Shown: positions 9,357-17,336, counted from the first letter of the stretch. The stretch is 34,406 nucleotides of DNA from an uncultured Pelagibacteraceae bacterium (GCA_902559075.1 CACEGO010000009.1:1-34406); one strand, 5' to 3'. Made by a program: numbers and translations. The notes: generated by a model not told the origin, from the sequence alone.

Positions 9357-9656
9357 ATGTCTAAAAAAGAACAAATTATAGAAGAAATTCGAAAAATTTA
9401 CGATCCAGAGTTACCAGTAAACATATACGAATTAGGTTTAATCTATGATATAAAAGTTAGAGATGAAAAGTATGCAATTATTAAAATGACATTAACTACA
9501 CCAAATTGTCCAGTAGCAGAAAGTTTACCTAAAGAAGTTAAAAATGGGGCAATGCAAGTCGAAGGTATTGAAGATGTAGACCTTGAGCTTGTTTGGGACC
9601 CACCATGGAATAAAGATATGATGTCAGAGGCAGCAAAATTAGAATTGAATTTATAA
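9357..9656 (+). CDS. sufT: SufT-like DUF59/MIP18 family protein
   Basis: Small (99 aa) Fe-S cluster maturation or carrier factor of the DUF59 (FeS assembly P) family. It has IYDPELPVNIYELGLIYDI at the N terminus, a central TTPNCPVAESLP containing the conserved Cys, and a conserved WDPPWNKDMMSEAAKLEL tail that marks the stand-alone SUF-linked members. It lies between sufU and sufA and its stop overlaps the sufA start by one base. The exact step it serves is not fixed by sequence. Confidence 0.92.
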   Translation: MSKKEQIIEEIRKIYDPELPVNIYELGLIYDIKVRDEKYAIIKMTLTTPNCPVAESLPKEVKNGAMQVEGIEDVDLELVWDPPWNKDMMSEAAKLELNL

Positions 9657-9991
9657 TGAACCCTATAATTAAATTAAGTGATAACGCGGCATCAAGAATA
9701 AAAGAAATAATGGCTAATGCTGAAAAAAGCTCAATCGGAGTAAGGGTTTCTGTTAAATCTGGTGGTTGCGCAGGAATGTCTTATGTTATGGAATATACTA
9801 AAGAAATAAACCCAAATGATGAACTTATTGAAGAAAAGGGCGTGAAGGTGTTTGTTGATTCCGCTGCAGTTATGTACCTCCTAGGTACTGAGATGGATTA
9901 TAAAAAAGAGGAATTATCATCTTCATTTGTATTTAATAATCCCAATGAAACCGAACGTTGTGGATGTGGAGAGTCTTTTAAAATAACGTAG
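9656..9991 (+). CDS. sufA: A-type Fe-S carrier (SufA/ErpA-like)
   Basis: Delivers assembled clusters to client proteins. The three conserved cysteines are C38 (SGGCAGMSY) and C102/C104 in the C-terminal RCGCGESF, as in SufA, IscA and ErpA. It is 111 residues long and closes the SUF operon. Operon position favours SufA, but sequence alone does not exclude ErpA-like function. Confidence 0.93.
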   Translation: MNPIIKLSDNAASRIKEIMANAEKSSIGVRVSVKSGGCAGMSYVMEYTKEINPNDELIEEKGVKVFVDSAAVMYLLGTEMDYKKEELSSSFVFNNPNETERCGCGESFKIT

Positions 9992-10009
9992 GTTGTATTA
10001 TCCCAATAT

Positions 10010-10040
10010 TTGCATATCAGTATTGCATTAGATGCATATG
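10010..10040 (+). repeat. Three spaced TGCAT repeats before a small gene
   Basis: TGCAT occurs at 10011-10015, 10024-10028 and 10033-10037, with ATGCAT palindromic at the last. They lie in the 66-base gap between sufA and the small ORF, next to an A/T-rich stretch that could serve as a -10. This may be a small operator cluster or coincidence. Confidence 0.3.
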
Positions 10041-10057
10041 TAATATATAGATTCTAT

Positions 10058-10228
10058 ATGAATAAATTTGAATTTAAAAATCTTGTTAAAAACCTGAAAG
10101 ACTCTTTAAAAGAAAAAACATTCTTTAAAGAACTGCGTAAAGAAGTAGAAACTGGTGCTAACGGCACACAAGATTACGTAGTTAAAAAAGGTGTTAACAA
10201 AAATACAATTGCTACAACCAGACAGTAA
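10058..10228 (+). CDS. Small hypothetical protein, 56 aa
   Basis: I do not recognise this protein. From the ATG at 10058 it encodes 56 residues: a Phe/Lys/Leu-rich amphipathic N-terminal half (KFEFKNLVKNLKDSLKEK, FFKELRKEVE) followed by a polar tail with GANGTQDYVV and a Thr/Asn-rich end. It has no signal peptide, no membrane segment and no cysteines. A TTG at 10010 would extend it, but the added residues look non-coding. It stands alone between sufA and convergent glnA, with only nine bases to the glnA stop. Its length, the surrounding spacing and the codon use make a real gene likely, but no function can be given. Confidence 0.55.
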   Translation: MNKFEFKNLVKNLKDSLKEKTFFKELRKEVETGANGTQDYVVKKGVNKNTIATTRQ

Positions 10229-10237
10229 TAAAGTTTA

Positions 10238-11644
10238 TTAGCTACTGTAATACATTTCAAACTCAACAGGATGAGGTGCATGTTCAAATTTGTGAATTTC
10301 TTCGAACTTTAGAGCAATGTAAGCATCAATTTGATCATCAGTAAAGACACCACCTTGAGTTAAAAATTCTCTGTCTTTATCTAAACTTTCCATTGCTTCT
10401 CTTAAAGAACCACAAACTGTTGGAATGGCTTTAACTTCTTCAGGTGGTAATTCATATAAGTCTTTATCAAAAGATTCACCTGGATGAATTTTATTTTTAA
10501 TTCCATCAATTCCTGCCATTAACATTGCTGCAAAAGTTAAATAGGGGTTTCCTGCAGCGTCTGGGAATCTGATCTCACATCTTGCACCTTTTTTACTTAA
10601 AGTGATTGGTATTCTACAAGAGGCAGATCTATTTCTCGCTGAATATGCAAGAAGAACTGGTGCTTCAAAACCTGGAATTAATCTTTTATAACTGTTTGTT
10701 GTAGAGTTAGCAAAAGCATTGATTGCCTTGGCATGTTTTAATATTCCACCAATATAATGTAATGCCGTTTCACTCAAACCAGCATATGCATCTCCCGAAA
10801 ATACCGGAGTATCACCTTTCCATATAGATTGGTGTATGTGCATACCTGAACCATTATCTCCAGCTACGGGTTTTGGCATAAACGTTGCTGTTTTTCCAAA
10901 TGAATGTGTAACCATTTGTACAATATATTTATATAACTGAACGTTATCAGCTTGATTAACTAAAGTTCCAAAATACATTCCAAGTTCGTGCTGACTAGGT
11001 GCAACTTCATGGTGGTGTTTTTCAACTTTAATTCCTACTTCTTTTAAATTTTTTAGATATTCACCACGCATGTCTTGTTCACTATCAACAGGTGGGACAG
11101 GGAAATATCCTCCTTTAATTTGAGGTCTGTGACCCATATTACCATTTTCATATTCTTTACCAGAGTTATATGGACCTTCTTTACTATCCAGTTTAAATCC
11201 ACACTCATTCATGTCATTTTTAATTCTTACATCATCAAAGACAAAAAATTCAGGCTCGGGTCCAAAAAAAGCTTTGTCACCAATACCTGAAGCTTTCAAA
11301 TATTCCTCTGCTTTTTTAGCAACACCTCTTGGATCTCTTTCATACGGATCTTTTTTAATTGCATCTAGAATATCACAAAACAAAACTACAGTATTATGAG
11401 ATGTGAAAGGATCCATGAACATTCTTGCTGTATCAGGTTTTAAAATCATGTCTGACTCATTAATTGCTTTCCATCCCGCAATTGATGAACCGTCAAAAAA
11501 GACACCTTCATTCAACATATCTTCATCAACTATTGAAGCGTCCATTGTTAAATGTTGAAGTTTTCCTCTTGGATCAGTAAATCTTAGATCTACAAATTCA
11601 GCATCTTTTTCTTTTATAAATTTTAAAACATTTGCAGCGCTCAT
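10238..11644 (-). CDS. glnA: Type I glutamine synthetase
   Basis: ATP-dependent condensation of glutamate and ammonium; the main entry point for nitrogen. At 468 residues it is a classic GSI. Visible hallmarks are [24 protein letters not shown], the [10 protein letters not shown] metal-binding block, [16 protein letters not shown], the ATP-binding [16 protein letters not shown] and [20 protein letters not shown] places a Tyr at the adenylylation site (E. coli Tyr397), so covalent control by GlnE is possible. No PII or glnE gene is in the window. It has a good Shine-Dalgarno, unlike most neighbours, which fits high expression. Confidence 0.97.
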   Translation of the reverse strand: MSAANVLKFIKEKDAEFVDLRFTDPRGKLQHLTMDASIVDEDMLNEGVFFDGSSIAGWKAINESDMILKPDTARMFMDPFTSHNTVVLFCDILDAIKKDPYERDPRGVAKKAEEYLKASGIGDKAFFGPEPEFFVFDDVRIKNDMNECGFKLDSKEGPYNSGKEYENGNMGHRPQIKGGYFPVPPVDSEQDMRGEYLKNLKEVGIKVEKHHHEVAPSQHELGMYFGTLVNQADNVQLYKYIVQMVTHSFGKTATFMPKPVAGDNGSGMHIHQSIWKGDTPVFSGDAYAGLSETALHYIGGILKHAKAINAFANSTTNSYKRLIPGFEAPVLLAYSARNRSASCRIPITLSKKGARCEIRFPDAAGNPYLTFAAMLMAGIDGIKNKIHPGESFDKDLYELPPEEVKAIPTVCGSLREAMESLDKDREFLTQGGVFTDDQIDAYIALKFEEIHKFEHAPHPVEFEMYYSS

Positions 11645-11649
11645 TTTGT

Positions 11650-11654
11650 CTCCT
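11650..11654 (-). promoter_or_regulatory. glnA ribosome binding site
   Basis: AGGAG on the minus strand, five bases before the glnA ATG. Recognisable Shine-Dalgarno sequences are uncommon in this window, so this one supports the start choice and strong translation. Confidence 0.7.
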
Positions 11655-11780
11655 ATGTAATTTCGTTTGCCTAATTACCAAAAAAATACTTAAAAATATT
11701 GCTTATTAAATAAATAACACCTATGCAATTTTCACATAAGTAGTGTATTTAGTCACTAAAAATATAAACTAATTAAACCA

Positions 11781-12263
11781 GTGAACTCAATATTATCCAA
11801 AGAACCAGTTAAAAGAGCTGAAAAATCAATTAAAGAATTTGATCCAACTCTTAAGGTTATAGTTTTGAAGCAAACAGCTAGAACTGCAAATGATGCTGCT
11901 ACAGCTTTAGGTTGTGAGGTTGGTGCAATTGTAAAGAGCTTGCTTTTCAAAGCAGGAGAAAATTTTGTTCTATGTTTAGTTTCAGGAGATAAAAGGTGTT
12001 CTCTAAACAAACTAAAAAAAATATTAAATGAAAAAGATGTTTCTATGGCTAATCCTGAAGATGTCAAAAGAATTACTGGTTATACAATAGGAGGTGTTTC
12101 TCCCACTGGTCATTTAATAAAAATACAAATATATATCGACGAAAATTTACAAAATTTTAAATCTATATTTGCTGCAGCTGGACATCCTAACGCAGTATTT
12201 GAGATAGACTTCAAAAATTTAAAAGCATTAACTTCAGGTGAAACAAAAGAGATAACAGAATGA
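11781..12263 (+). CDS. YbaK/EbsC-family aminoacyl-tRNA deacylase
   Basis: Free-standing editing-domain protein (160 aa) of the YbaK/ProX type, which hydrolyses mischarged tRNAs such as Cys- or Ala-tRNA-Pro. Family features are TARTANDAATALGCEVGAIVKSLLF with the conserved Lys, the VSGDKR strand, ITGYTIGGVSPTGH and the AAGHPNAVFEI block near the C terminus. The start is a GTG: an in-frame stop lies 24 bases upstream and no ATG occurs before residue ~95. There is no clear ribosome binding site, so initiation may be leaderless. The 3' end overlaps the EamA gene by four bases. Substrate class cannot be settled here. Confidence 0.88.
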   Translation: MNSILSKEPVKRAEKSIKEFDPTLKVIVLKQTARTANDAATALGCEVGAIVKSLLFKAGENFVLCLVSGDKRCSLNKLKKILNEKDVSMANPEDVKRITGYTIGGVSPTGHLIKIQIYIDENLQNFKSIFAAAGHPNAVFEIDFKNLKALTSGETKEITE

Positions 12264-13147
12264 GAAAACCTCAGTTAGTTGATTATTTATTACTGACTTT
12301 ATTATCATTAATATGGGCTTCAGCTTTTTTTAATATTAAAATTGCCACATATTCTTTTGGACCTATTACAATAGGTTTTTTAAGATCATTTTTAGGAGCA
12401 ATACCAGTTTTAATTTTATGTTTTTATAACAATATTAAAATTGAGGCATTTTCGAAAGATTGGAAATGGTTTGCAATTATAGGATTAGTAAATTTAGTTA
12501 TTCCATTCATACTAATATCCTATGGAGTGAATTTTGTTCAAAGTAACTTAGCTGCGATCTTAATGTCTACAACACCTCTAACTTCAACTGTTCTAGCTCA
12601 CTTTTTTTTGAAGGGAGAAAAATTTAATTTATTAAAAACAATTGGTCTATTAATAGGTTTTTCAGGAATAGTATTTTTATTTTCAGATAATTTTTTAATT
12701 AATGAAAATAACTTTGTTGCTGCTCTTTTAATTCTGCTTGGGTCTACTTGTTATGTAATTGGGGGAGTAATAACTTTAAAAATAAGTAATAAAGATAATG
12801 AAAATGTTACAGGTTCAATTTTAATTTGGTCAACAATTATACTTTTTCCTCTTACTTTAATTTTTGAAAAACCTTGGATGTTAAATCCTTCAATGGACTC
12901 TGTTTTATCAGTGATATACCTAGGAATTTTTCCAACAGGAATAGCATGGTTATTAAGATTTAAAATTTTAAAAACTAATGGACTAATATTTCATTCACAA
13001 GTTTCATACATTATTCCAATATTTGGAATTATTTTGGGATATATATTCCTAAATGAAATGATTACCTCAAAAATTGTAGTTGCACTAATTGCGGTATTTA
13101 TTGGTATATATTTAGCAAGAAAAGCAGATTATAAAAATATTACTTAA
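12260..13147 (+). CDS. EamA/DMT-superfamily permease
   Basis: Inner-membrane transporter of 295 residues with about ten hydrophobic segments arranged as two EamA repeats. The first starts at LLLTLLSLIWASAFFNIKIA with the typical 'WxSxF' opening. The second begins near FVAALLILLGSTCYVIGGV. The substrate is unknown; family members export amino acids, nucleotides or drugs. It overlaps the YbaK gene by four bases, implying co-transcription. It converges on the methyltransferase gene with an eight-base overlap. Confidence 0.88.
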   Translation: MRKPQLVDYLLLTLLSLIWASAFFNIKIATYSFGPITIGFLRSFLGAIPVLILCFYNNIKIEAFSKDWKWFAIIGLVNLVIPFILISYGVNFVQSNLAAILMSTTPLTSTVLAHFFLKGEKFNLLKTIGLLIGFSGIVFLFSDNFLINENNFVAALLILLGSTCYVIGGVITLKISNKDNENVTGSILIWSTIILFPLTLIFEKPWMLNPSMDSVLSVIYLGIFPTGIAWLLRFKILKTNGLIFHSQVSYIIPIFGIILGYIFLNEMITSKIVVALIAVFIGIYLARKADYKNIT

Positions 13148-14045
13148 TTCTTGAGATTGCCTCAATGTGTGAAGGACTTGTTTCACAACATCCTCCAAGA
13201 ATAGTAGCTCCAGCTTCTTTAAATTTTTTTGCTATTTCTGCTATTTTATCTGGTGTTAGATCTTTTCTTTTACCTAAAAATTCATTTGGATTAGATGTTT
13301 TACCTAAAAATACTGAAGTATAACCATCCTTAATTTTAGTTTTGATAAAACCATTTAATTTAAATCCAAAAGGAACACCTAAACTTTTAAGTTCATAAAG
13401 ATTTTTATCAAAATTTTCTGGTGATACGCATGAAAGCATAACTCCCAGAGCTTTATCGTTAATAATATTTTTTAAATCTGAAATATTTTCACCACTTGGT
13501 AAATTCGTTCCCTCAGAAATATGAATTCCAACTAGATAGGGTTTTTCAAATTCACTTATAGCTTCTATGCCACATTTTACCTCTTTAATACTACTCCATA
13601 CATCAAAATAAAAAAAATCTACATAGGGTTTTAATACTCTTGCTTGATCTTTTAGATTTTCAATAATATCTTTTTCATCTCTCTCATCTGCTTCGTACGT
13701 TAAATTCTGTGGAGGTAATCCACCTGCAACAAACACATGTGGAAATCTTTTTTTTGCATTAAGTGCTATTTCACCAGCTTTTTTATTCAAATATTCAAAT
13801 TTATCTTGAAGATTATTTTCTTTTAATCTTTTTTGTCTTGTTGCAAAAGTAGTAGTTACAATTATTTCTGCACCAGCTTTTATATAATCAATATGTGTGT
13901 CTAATACCAATGGATTATATTTTTCATGTAAAATTGCACTTGCGCTCCATAAAGTTGAATTAGACGGTAAACCTCTTGCTAAAAGTTCCTGGCCCATGCC
14001 ACCATCTAATATTCTAGTTTGATTAAAAAAATTTCTACTGATCAT
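13140..14045 (-). CDS. Homocysteine S-methyltransferase family protein
   Basis: Zinc-dependent thiol methyltransferase domain (301 aa), as in MmuM, BHMT and the N-terminal domain of MetH. The N terminus has ILDGGMGQELLARG. TTTFATRQKRL and the zinc ligands follow: Cys in MLSCVSPENF and the Cys pair in ILGGCCETSPSHI. It would transfer a methyl group to homocysteine or a related thiol. The donor (S-methylmethionine, betaine or another compound) cannot be read from sequence. It directly abuts the upstream 2OG oxygenase, whose stop follows with no gap, suggesting one transcript. Confidence 0.9.
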   Translation of the reverse strand: MISRNFFNQTRILDGGMGQELLARGLPSNSTLWSASAILHEKYNPLVLDTHIDYIKAGAEIIVTTTFATRQKRLKENNLQDKFEYLNKKAGEIALNAKKRFPHVFVAGGLPPQNLTYEADERDEKDIIENLKDQARVLKPYVDFFYFDVWSSIKEVKCGIEAISEFEKPYLVGIHISEGTNLPSGENISDLKNIINDKALGVMLSCVSPENFDKNLYELKSLGVPFGFKLNGFIKTKIKDGYTSVFLGKTSNPNEFLGKRKDLTPDKIAEIAKKFKEAGATILGGCCETSPSHIEAISRIK

Positions 14046-14636
14046 TTATTTTTTAAAAATAATTTTTACATTAAAAGAAAAAGATCTTCTTTCATCACGA
14101 ATATTAAATGGATATGCTGTATGCATTAAGTAATTTGGGAAAATCAATAGATCTCTTTGTTTAGGTACGACATTAAATATACTTTTACTCAAAAAACCTC
14201 TTTGTCCATTTATAAAATCAATTGTTCCATTGGTATTATCTTTTTTATTTTTTAAAAATTTATTTTTAGTCATATTTTTGGGGACTTTTAAATACCCAAC
14301 ACCAGATAAATCTCCCTCGTGATAATGGATAGGGTTATATTCATCTTTAAATTGACTAACTACCCATAAATTTAATATTTTTATATATTTAATTTTTTTA
14401 ATTTTTTCATTTTTAAGAAAAATTTTGATATTTTTTTTTATTTCTCTTTCTAAATTTTTTTTTATAAAATTATTTGAAATTTTAATTTCTTTTTTAATCT
14501 GACTGGCTAGCTTTGAGCTATAATCATTATTTTTTGTTAAAATTTTATTGTCAATTTCCTTATTTAATATATCTAAAAATTTTTTTGAGATTTTAGTTTT
14601 TCCTATAGATGGACCAAAAGGTTTAAGATTTTTCAT
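14046..14636 (-). CDS. Putative 2OG-Fe(II) oxygenase (2OG-FeII_Oxy_5-like)
   Basis: Predicted non-haem iron oxygenase of 196 residues, resembling a family common in marine bacteria and cyanophages. The N-terminal ~90 residues are Lys/Ile/Asn-rich and poorly conserved. The jelly-roll core follows: NPIHYHEGDLSGVGYL (H104, H106), a Gly-rich turn before DFINGQRG, then LLIFPNYLMHTAYPFN with the distal His, and an Arg in the closing ERRSFSFNV strand that would bind 2-oxoglutarate. The substrate is unknown. It lies between a TSUP permease and a homocysteine methyltransferase on the same strand. Confidence 0.75.
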   Translation of the reverse strand: MKNLKPFGPSIGKTKISKKFLDILNKEIDNKILTKNNDYSSKLASQIKKEIKISNNFIKKNLEREIKKNIKIFLKNEKIKKIKYIKILNLWVVSQFKDEYNPIHYHEGDLSGVGYLKVPKNMTKNKFLKNKKDNTNGTIDFINGQRGFLSKSIFNVVPKQRDLLIFPNYLMHTAYPFNIRDERRSFSFNVKIIFKK

Positions 14637-14673
14637 AAATCTTTTAATACTCTAAAATTAATTATAATCAAGA

Positions 14674-15420
14674 TTATGAAAACAACCTTATACCCATCCG
14701 TATCGCTACAAAAATAACTAAGAAGGAAGTAATTAAAGCTAGAAATTTGTTAGATAAAATTTTTATATTTAAATAACTTCCAATTTGTCCACCGATTAAT
14801 ACAGCTAAGAAAAGTGGCCAATAATTCAAAAATTCCTCTAAAACTATATCCTTTGTTAAATGTCCAATTATACCGAATATCGAGTTTATAAGTATAAATA
14901 AAGATGCTGTACTTGTTATATGTTTTGGATATCCCGCCTTCATCAGAAATAAAATAGGACTTAAAAATATTCCTCCACCTATCCCAACTAAGCCAGAAAT
15001 AAAACCAATAATAGAGCCAATAACTATAGATATAATTTTTGGTATTTGATTAACTTTAATTTGATTTTTGTTAAAAGATTTACTTTCAATCAATAAGAAT
15101 ATTCCAGCTACCATTAAAATAAAGAAAAGCAATGTTTCAAATAAATTTTTTTCAATTGATATTGATGCGCCAAAAAAGGCAAATGGTATAGATCCAATTA
15201 AATATGGAAAAAGTAATTTAATGTTTATATTTTTGGTTCTTACAAAATTTACTGAATTTCCAGATACTACAATGATGTTACAAAATAATGCTATAATCGG
15301 AAAAATATAGTAGGGAACATCCCACATTAACATTAAAGCTAAATATGTGGATCCGCCCCCAAAACCAATACTTGAGTATAAAATAGCAGTTATAAAAAAT
15401 AATATTGTTAGTATAATCAT
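14674..15420 (-). CDS. TSUP-family (TauE/SafE-like) membrane transporter
   Basis: Polytopic membrane protein (248 aa, about eight hydrophobic segments) with the duplicated glycine-rich motif of the sulfite exporter TauE/SafE family. The first copy is SSIGFGGGSTYLALML near the N terminus and the second is ISGLVGIGGGIFLSPIL mid-protein. Family members move small sulfur or organic anions such as sulfite, sulfoacetate or phosphonoformate. It could be the first gene of a minus-strand trio with the 2OG oxygenase and the homocysteine methyltransferase. It starts only 11 bases from divergent moaB, so its promoter must lie within moaB. Confidence 0.88.
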   Translation of the reverse strand: MIILTILFFITAILYSSIGFGGGSTYLALMLMWDVPYYIFPIIALFCNIIVVSGNSVNFVRTKNINIKLLFPYLIGSIPFAFFGASISIEKNLFETLLFFILMVAGIFLLIESKSFNKNQIKVNQIPKIISIVIGSIIGFISGLVGIGGGIFLSPILFLMKAGYPKHITSTASLFILINSIFGIIGHLTKDIVLEEFLNYWPLFLAVLIGGQIGSYLNIKILSNKFLALITSFLVIFVAIRMGIRLFS

Positions 15421-15431
15421 TTTAAAAATTT

Positions 15432-15932
15432 ATGATTGTAAATATAGCTTTATTAACTGTAACAGATACTAGGACAATTGATAACGATAAATCAGGAGCA
15501 ATCCTTGTAGATAAAATCACTAAAGCTAATCATAAATTAATTGAAAGAAAAATTTGTAAAGATAACAAAGAAGATATTGTATCAATTTTAAAAGTGTGGA
15601 CTGATCACAAAGATATTGATGTTATTATTACTACTGGCGGAACAGGTTTAACAGGAAGAGATATCACGCCAGAGGCATTAGAAGAAATTGCTGATAAACA
15701 TATACCAGGTTTTGGAGAGGTTTTTAGAACAATCAGTTTAAAAACGGTTGGAACATCATCGATACAGTCTAGAGCTTGCGCAGTTTTATCAAATGGCAAA
15801 TATATTTTTGCATTGCCTGGATCTTCAGGCGGCGTAACAGATGCCTGGGAAGGTATTTTAAAACATCAATTAGATATTAATCACAAACCTTGTAATTTCG
15901 TTGAATTGTTTCCAAGATTGAAAGAAAAATAA
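15432..15932 (+). CDS. moaB: Molybdenum cofactor biosynthesis protein B
   Basis: MoaB/Mog-family protein (166 aa) that, in organisms without MogA, adenylylates molybdopterin before Mo insertion. Hallmarks are LTVTDTRT, the substrate-binding loop TTGGTGLTGRDITPEA and LPGSSGGVTDAWEG near the C terminus. It sits alone on the plus strand, while the other moa genes are on the minus strand to its right. It abuts the convergent DUF1244 gene with no gap (TAATTA). No moeA or mobA gene is present in the window. Confidence 0.94.
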   Translation: MIVNIALLTVTDTRTIDNDKSGAILVDKITKANHKLIERKICKDNKEDIVSILKVWTDHKDIDVIITTGGTGLTGRDITPEALEEIADKHIPGFGEVFRTISLKTVGTSSIQSRACAVLSNGKYIFALPGSSGGVTDAWEGILKHQLDINHKPCNFVELFPRLKEK

Positions 15933-16178
15933 TTATTTTTGATATTTTTCTTTCCAATCAGAATAGGGCATACCATAAACATGTTCTCTTGCTTGTGGAT
16001 CTGAAATCGTAATTCCTTTTTTTTCACCTTCTTCTCTAAACCATCTTGATAAACAATTTCTGCAGAAACCTGCCAAGTTCATAAGATCGATATTTTGAAC
16101 ATCTTTTCTTTGATCCAAATGCTCTAATAATCTCTCAAATGCAGCCGATTGAAGTTCTTTTTTTTCATTATCGTTCAT
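15933..16178 (-). CDS. DUF1244 family protein
   Basis: Small soluble protein (81 aa) matching the DUF1244 family of proteobacteria: FERLLEHLDQRKDVQNIDLMNLAGFCRNCLSRWF with a CxxC pair, and the C-terminal HVYGMPYSDWKEKYQ. The function is unknown. The conserved CRNC could bind a metal, but this is inference. It is separated from the upstream xdhC genes by 61 bases, so it may be co-transcribed with them or have its own promoter. Confidence 0.85.
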   Translation of the reverse strand: MNDNEKKELQSAAFERLLEHLDQRKDVQNIDLMNLAGFCRNCLSRWFREEGEKKGITISDPQAREHVYGMPYSDWKEKYQK

Positions 16179-16239
16179 TTTTAAAATATTAACCTCTTAA
16201 ATAATAAGAACAAGATAAGATTTTAGATAAATATGAATT

Positions 16240-16920
16240 TTAATTTTTATATTTTTCTGAAACAAGTTGAGCAACAATTGATAGAGCAATTTCTGATGGA
16301 GATTTTCCACCTAATTTAATACCTACAGGTCCATTTATTAATTTAATTTCTTCATTTTTAAAACCAGCCTCAATTAATCTTAAACACCTTTTTTCATGTG
16401 TTTTTTTACTTCCTAGAGCACCTATATAAAAAAATTTATTCTTTAAAGCATACTGCAAAGCGGGGTCGTCAATTTTTGGATCATGAGTTAAAGCAATTAA
16501 TGCTGTTTTTGAGTTAGTCTCAATCTCATTGAAAGCTTCATTTGGCCATTTATTAATTATTTTTGTGTCAGGAAATTTTTCTTTAGAAGTAAAAAAACCT
16601 CTAGGGTCTATAATTATTATTTCAAAATTTAAACTTTTTGCGTAGTCGATTAAATATTCTGCTATGTGTACTGCACCAACTATAATTACTTTTATCGGAT
16701 TTTTACATGTCTGGATAAATATTTTATCATTTTCCAAAATACCATTTTTATTAGATTTATAAATTATTTCAATTTCATCTAAATATTTTGAAAATTCTCC
16801 TTTTATAATTTTATTAGGTATAAATATCTCACTATCACCATTTTTTAAATCTGTGAGAATAGCAAATTCTTTTTTTAATGATTTATATTTTAAAATTTCC
16901 TGTAAGGTTTTTATTTTCAT
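16240..16920 (-). CDS. XdhC-like protein, Rossmann (C-terminal) half
   Basis: 226-residue protein corresponding to the C-terminal part of XdhC/CoxI proteins, which bind and protect Moco and help its sulfuration before insertion into xanthine dehydrogenase-type enzymes. The Rossmann core starts at VIIVGAVHIAEYLIDYAKSL and continues through IIDPRGFFTS, LTHDPKIDDPALQYAL, FYIGALGSKKTHEKR and the closing GPVGIKLGGKSPSEIALSIVAQL. The first ~75 residues form a linker not assigned to a domain. It overlaps the N-terminal half gene by four bases. Normally both halves form a single ~300-residue protein. Confidence 0.88.
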   Translation of the reverse strand: MKIKTLQEILKYKSLKKEFAILTDLKNGDSEIFIPNKIIKGEFSKYLDEIEIIYKSNKNGILENDKIFIQTCKNPIKVIIVGAVHIAEYLIDYAKSLNFEIIIIDPRGFFTSKEKFPDTKIINKWPNEAFNEIETNSKTALIALTHDPKIDDPALQYALKNKFFYIGALGSKKTHEKRCLRLIEAGFKNEEIKLINGPVGIKLGGKSPSEIALSIVAQLVSEKYKN

Positions 16921-17249
16921 TGAGTTATTTGTTCAATATAAATTGATATATCACCTCCACATGCTAATCCTACTTCCCAAGCATTTTCATTTGAGACTTT
17001 GAAATCTATTATCTGAGAAATTTTATTATTTTTTATTAATGAAATACACTCCTCAATAACTTTAGACTCTACACAACCTCCAGAAACAGATCCTAAAAAA
17101 TTCCCATTTTCGTTAATTATCATTCTGCTACCAACTTCTAATGGAGATGAGCCCCATGTTTGGATAACTGTTGCCAGAGCTACCTTTTGATTGTTTTCTA
17201 TCCAATCATTTGCTTTTTCAAAAATTATTTTTTCAGAAAAATTTTTCAT
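16917..17249 (-). CDS. XdhC-like protein, N-terminal domain
   Basis: 110-residue XdhC/CoxI N-terminal domain. It has the conserved VALATVIQTWGSSPLEVGSRM, the GSVSGGCVESKVIEE block whose Cys is implicated in Moco binding, and a final GLACGGDISIYIE. It precedes the Rossmann half with a four-base stop/start overlap, so the two should be made in equal amounts and probably associate. A TTGATG/TATATT promoter ends six bases before the ATG, which would give a nearly leaderless mRNA. No molybdenum hydroxylase gene is in the window. Confidence 0.88.
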   Translation of the reverse strand: MKNFSEKIIFEKANDWIENNQKVALATVIQTWGSSPLEVGSRMIINENGNFLGSVSGGCVESKVIEECISLIKNNKISQIIDFKVSNENAWEVGLACGGDISIYIEQITQ

Positions 17250-17255
17250 TTGTAA

Positions 17256-17283
17256 AATATAGTTTTTATCAAGAATGCATCAA
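17256..17283 (-). promoter_or_regulatory. Possible promoter for the split xdhC genes
   Basis: On the minus strand, TTGATG (17283-17278) and TATATT (17261-17256) are 16 bases apart in the 80-base gap after msrQ. The -10 ends six bases before the ATG at 17249, implying a leaderless transcript. A/T-rich background makes chance matches common. Confidence 0.35.
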
Positions 17284-17321
17284 TATTTTTTTAATATAAC
17301 TTAAATCATAAGAAATTATTT

Positions 17322-17336
17322 AAGATAAATTATCTT
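17322..17336. terminator. Perfect 7-base inverted repeat at the msrQ 3' end
   Basis: AAGATAA and TTATCTT flank a single base. The repeat overlaps the msrQ stop codon and begins the gap before the xdhC genes. It may be a weak terminator of the moa-msr transcript or a protein-binding palindrome. No strong U-run follows on the minus strand. Confidence 0.3.

Noticed and set aside
11645-11780. Glutamine riboswitch (glnA RNA) or sigma-54 promoter upstream of glnA
   Set aside because: I found neither the conserved riboswitch core nor a GG/GC-spaced -24/-12 pair; only an ATTGC...GCAAT inverted repeat with a long loop, too weak to call.
11756-12067. 103-residue antisense frame over the YbaK gene
   Set aside because: Shadow of the plus-strand gene; no motif or ribosome binding site.
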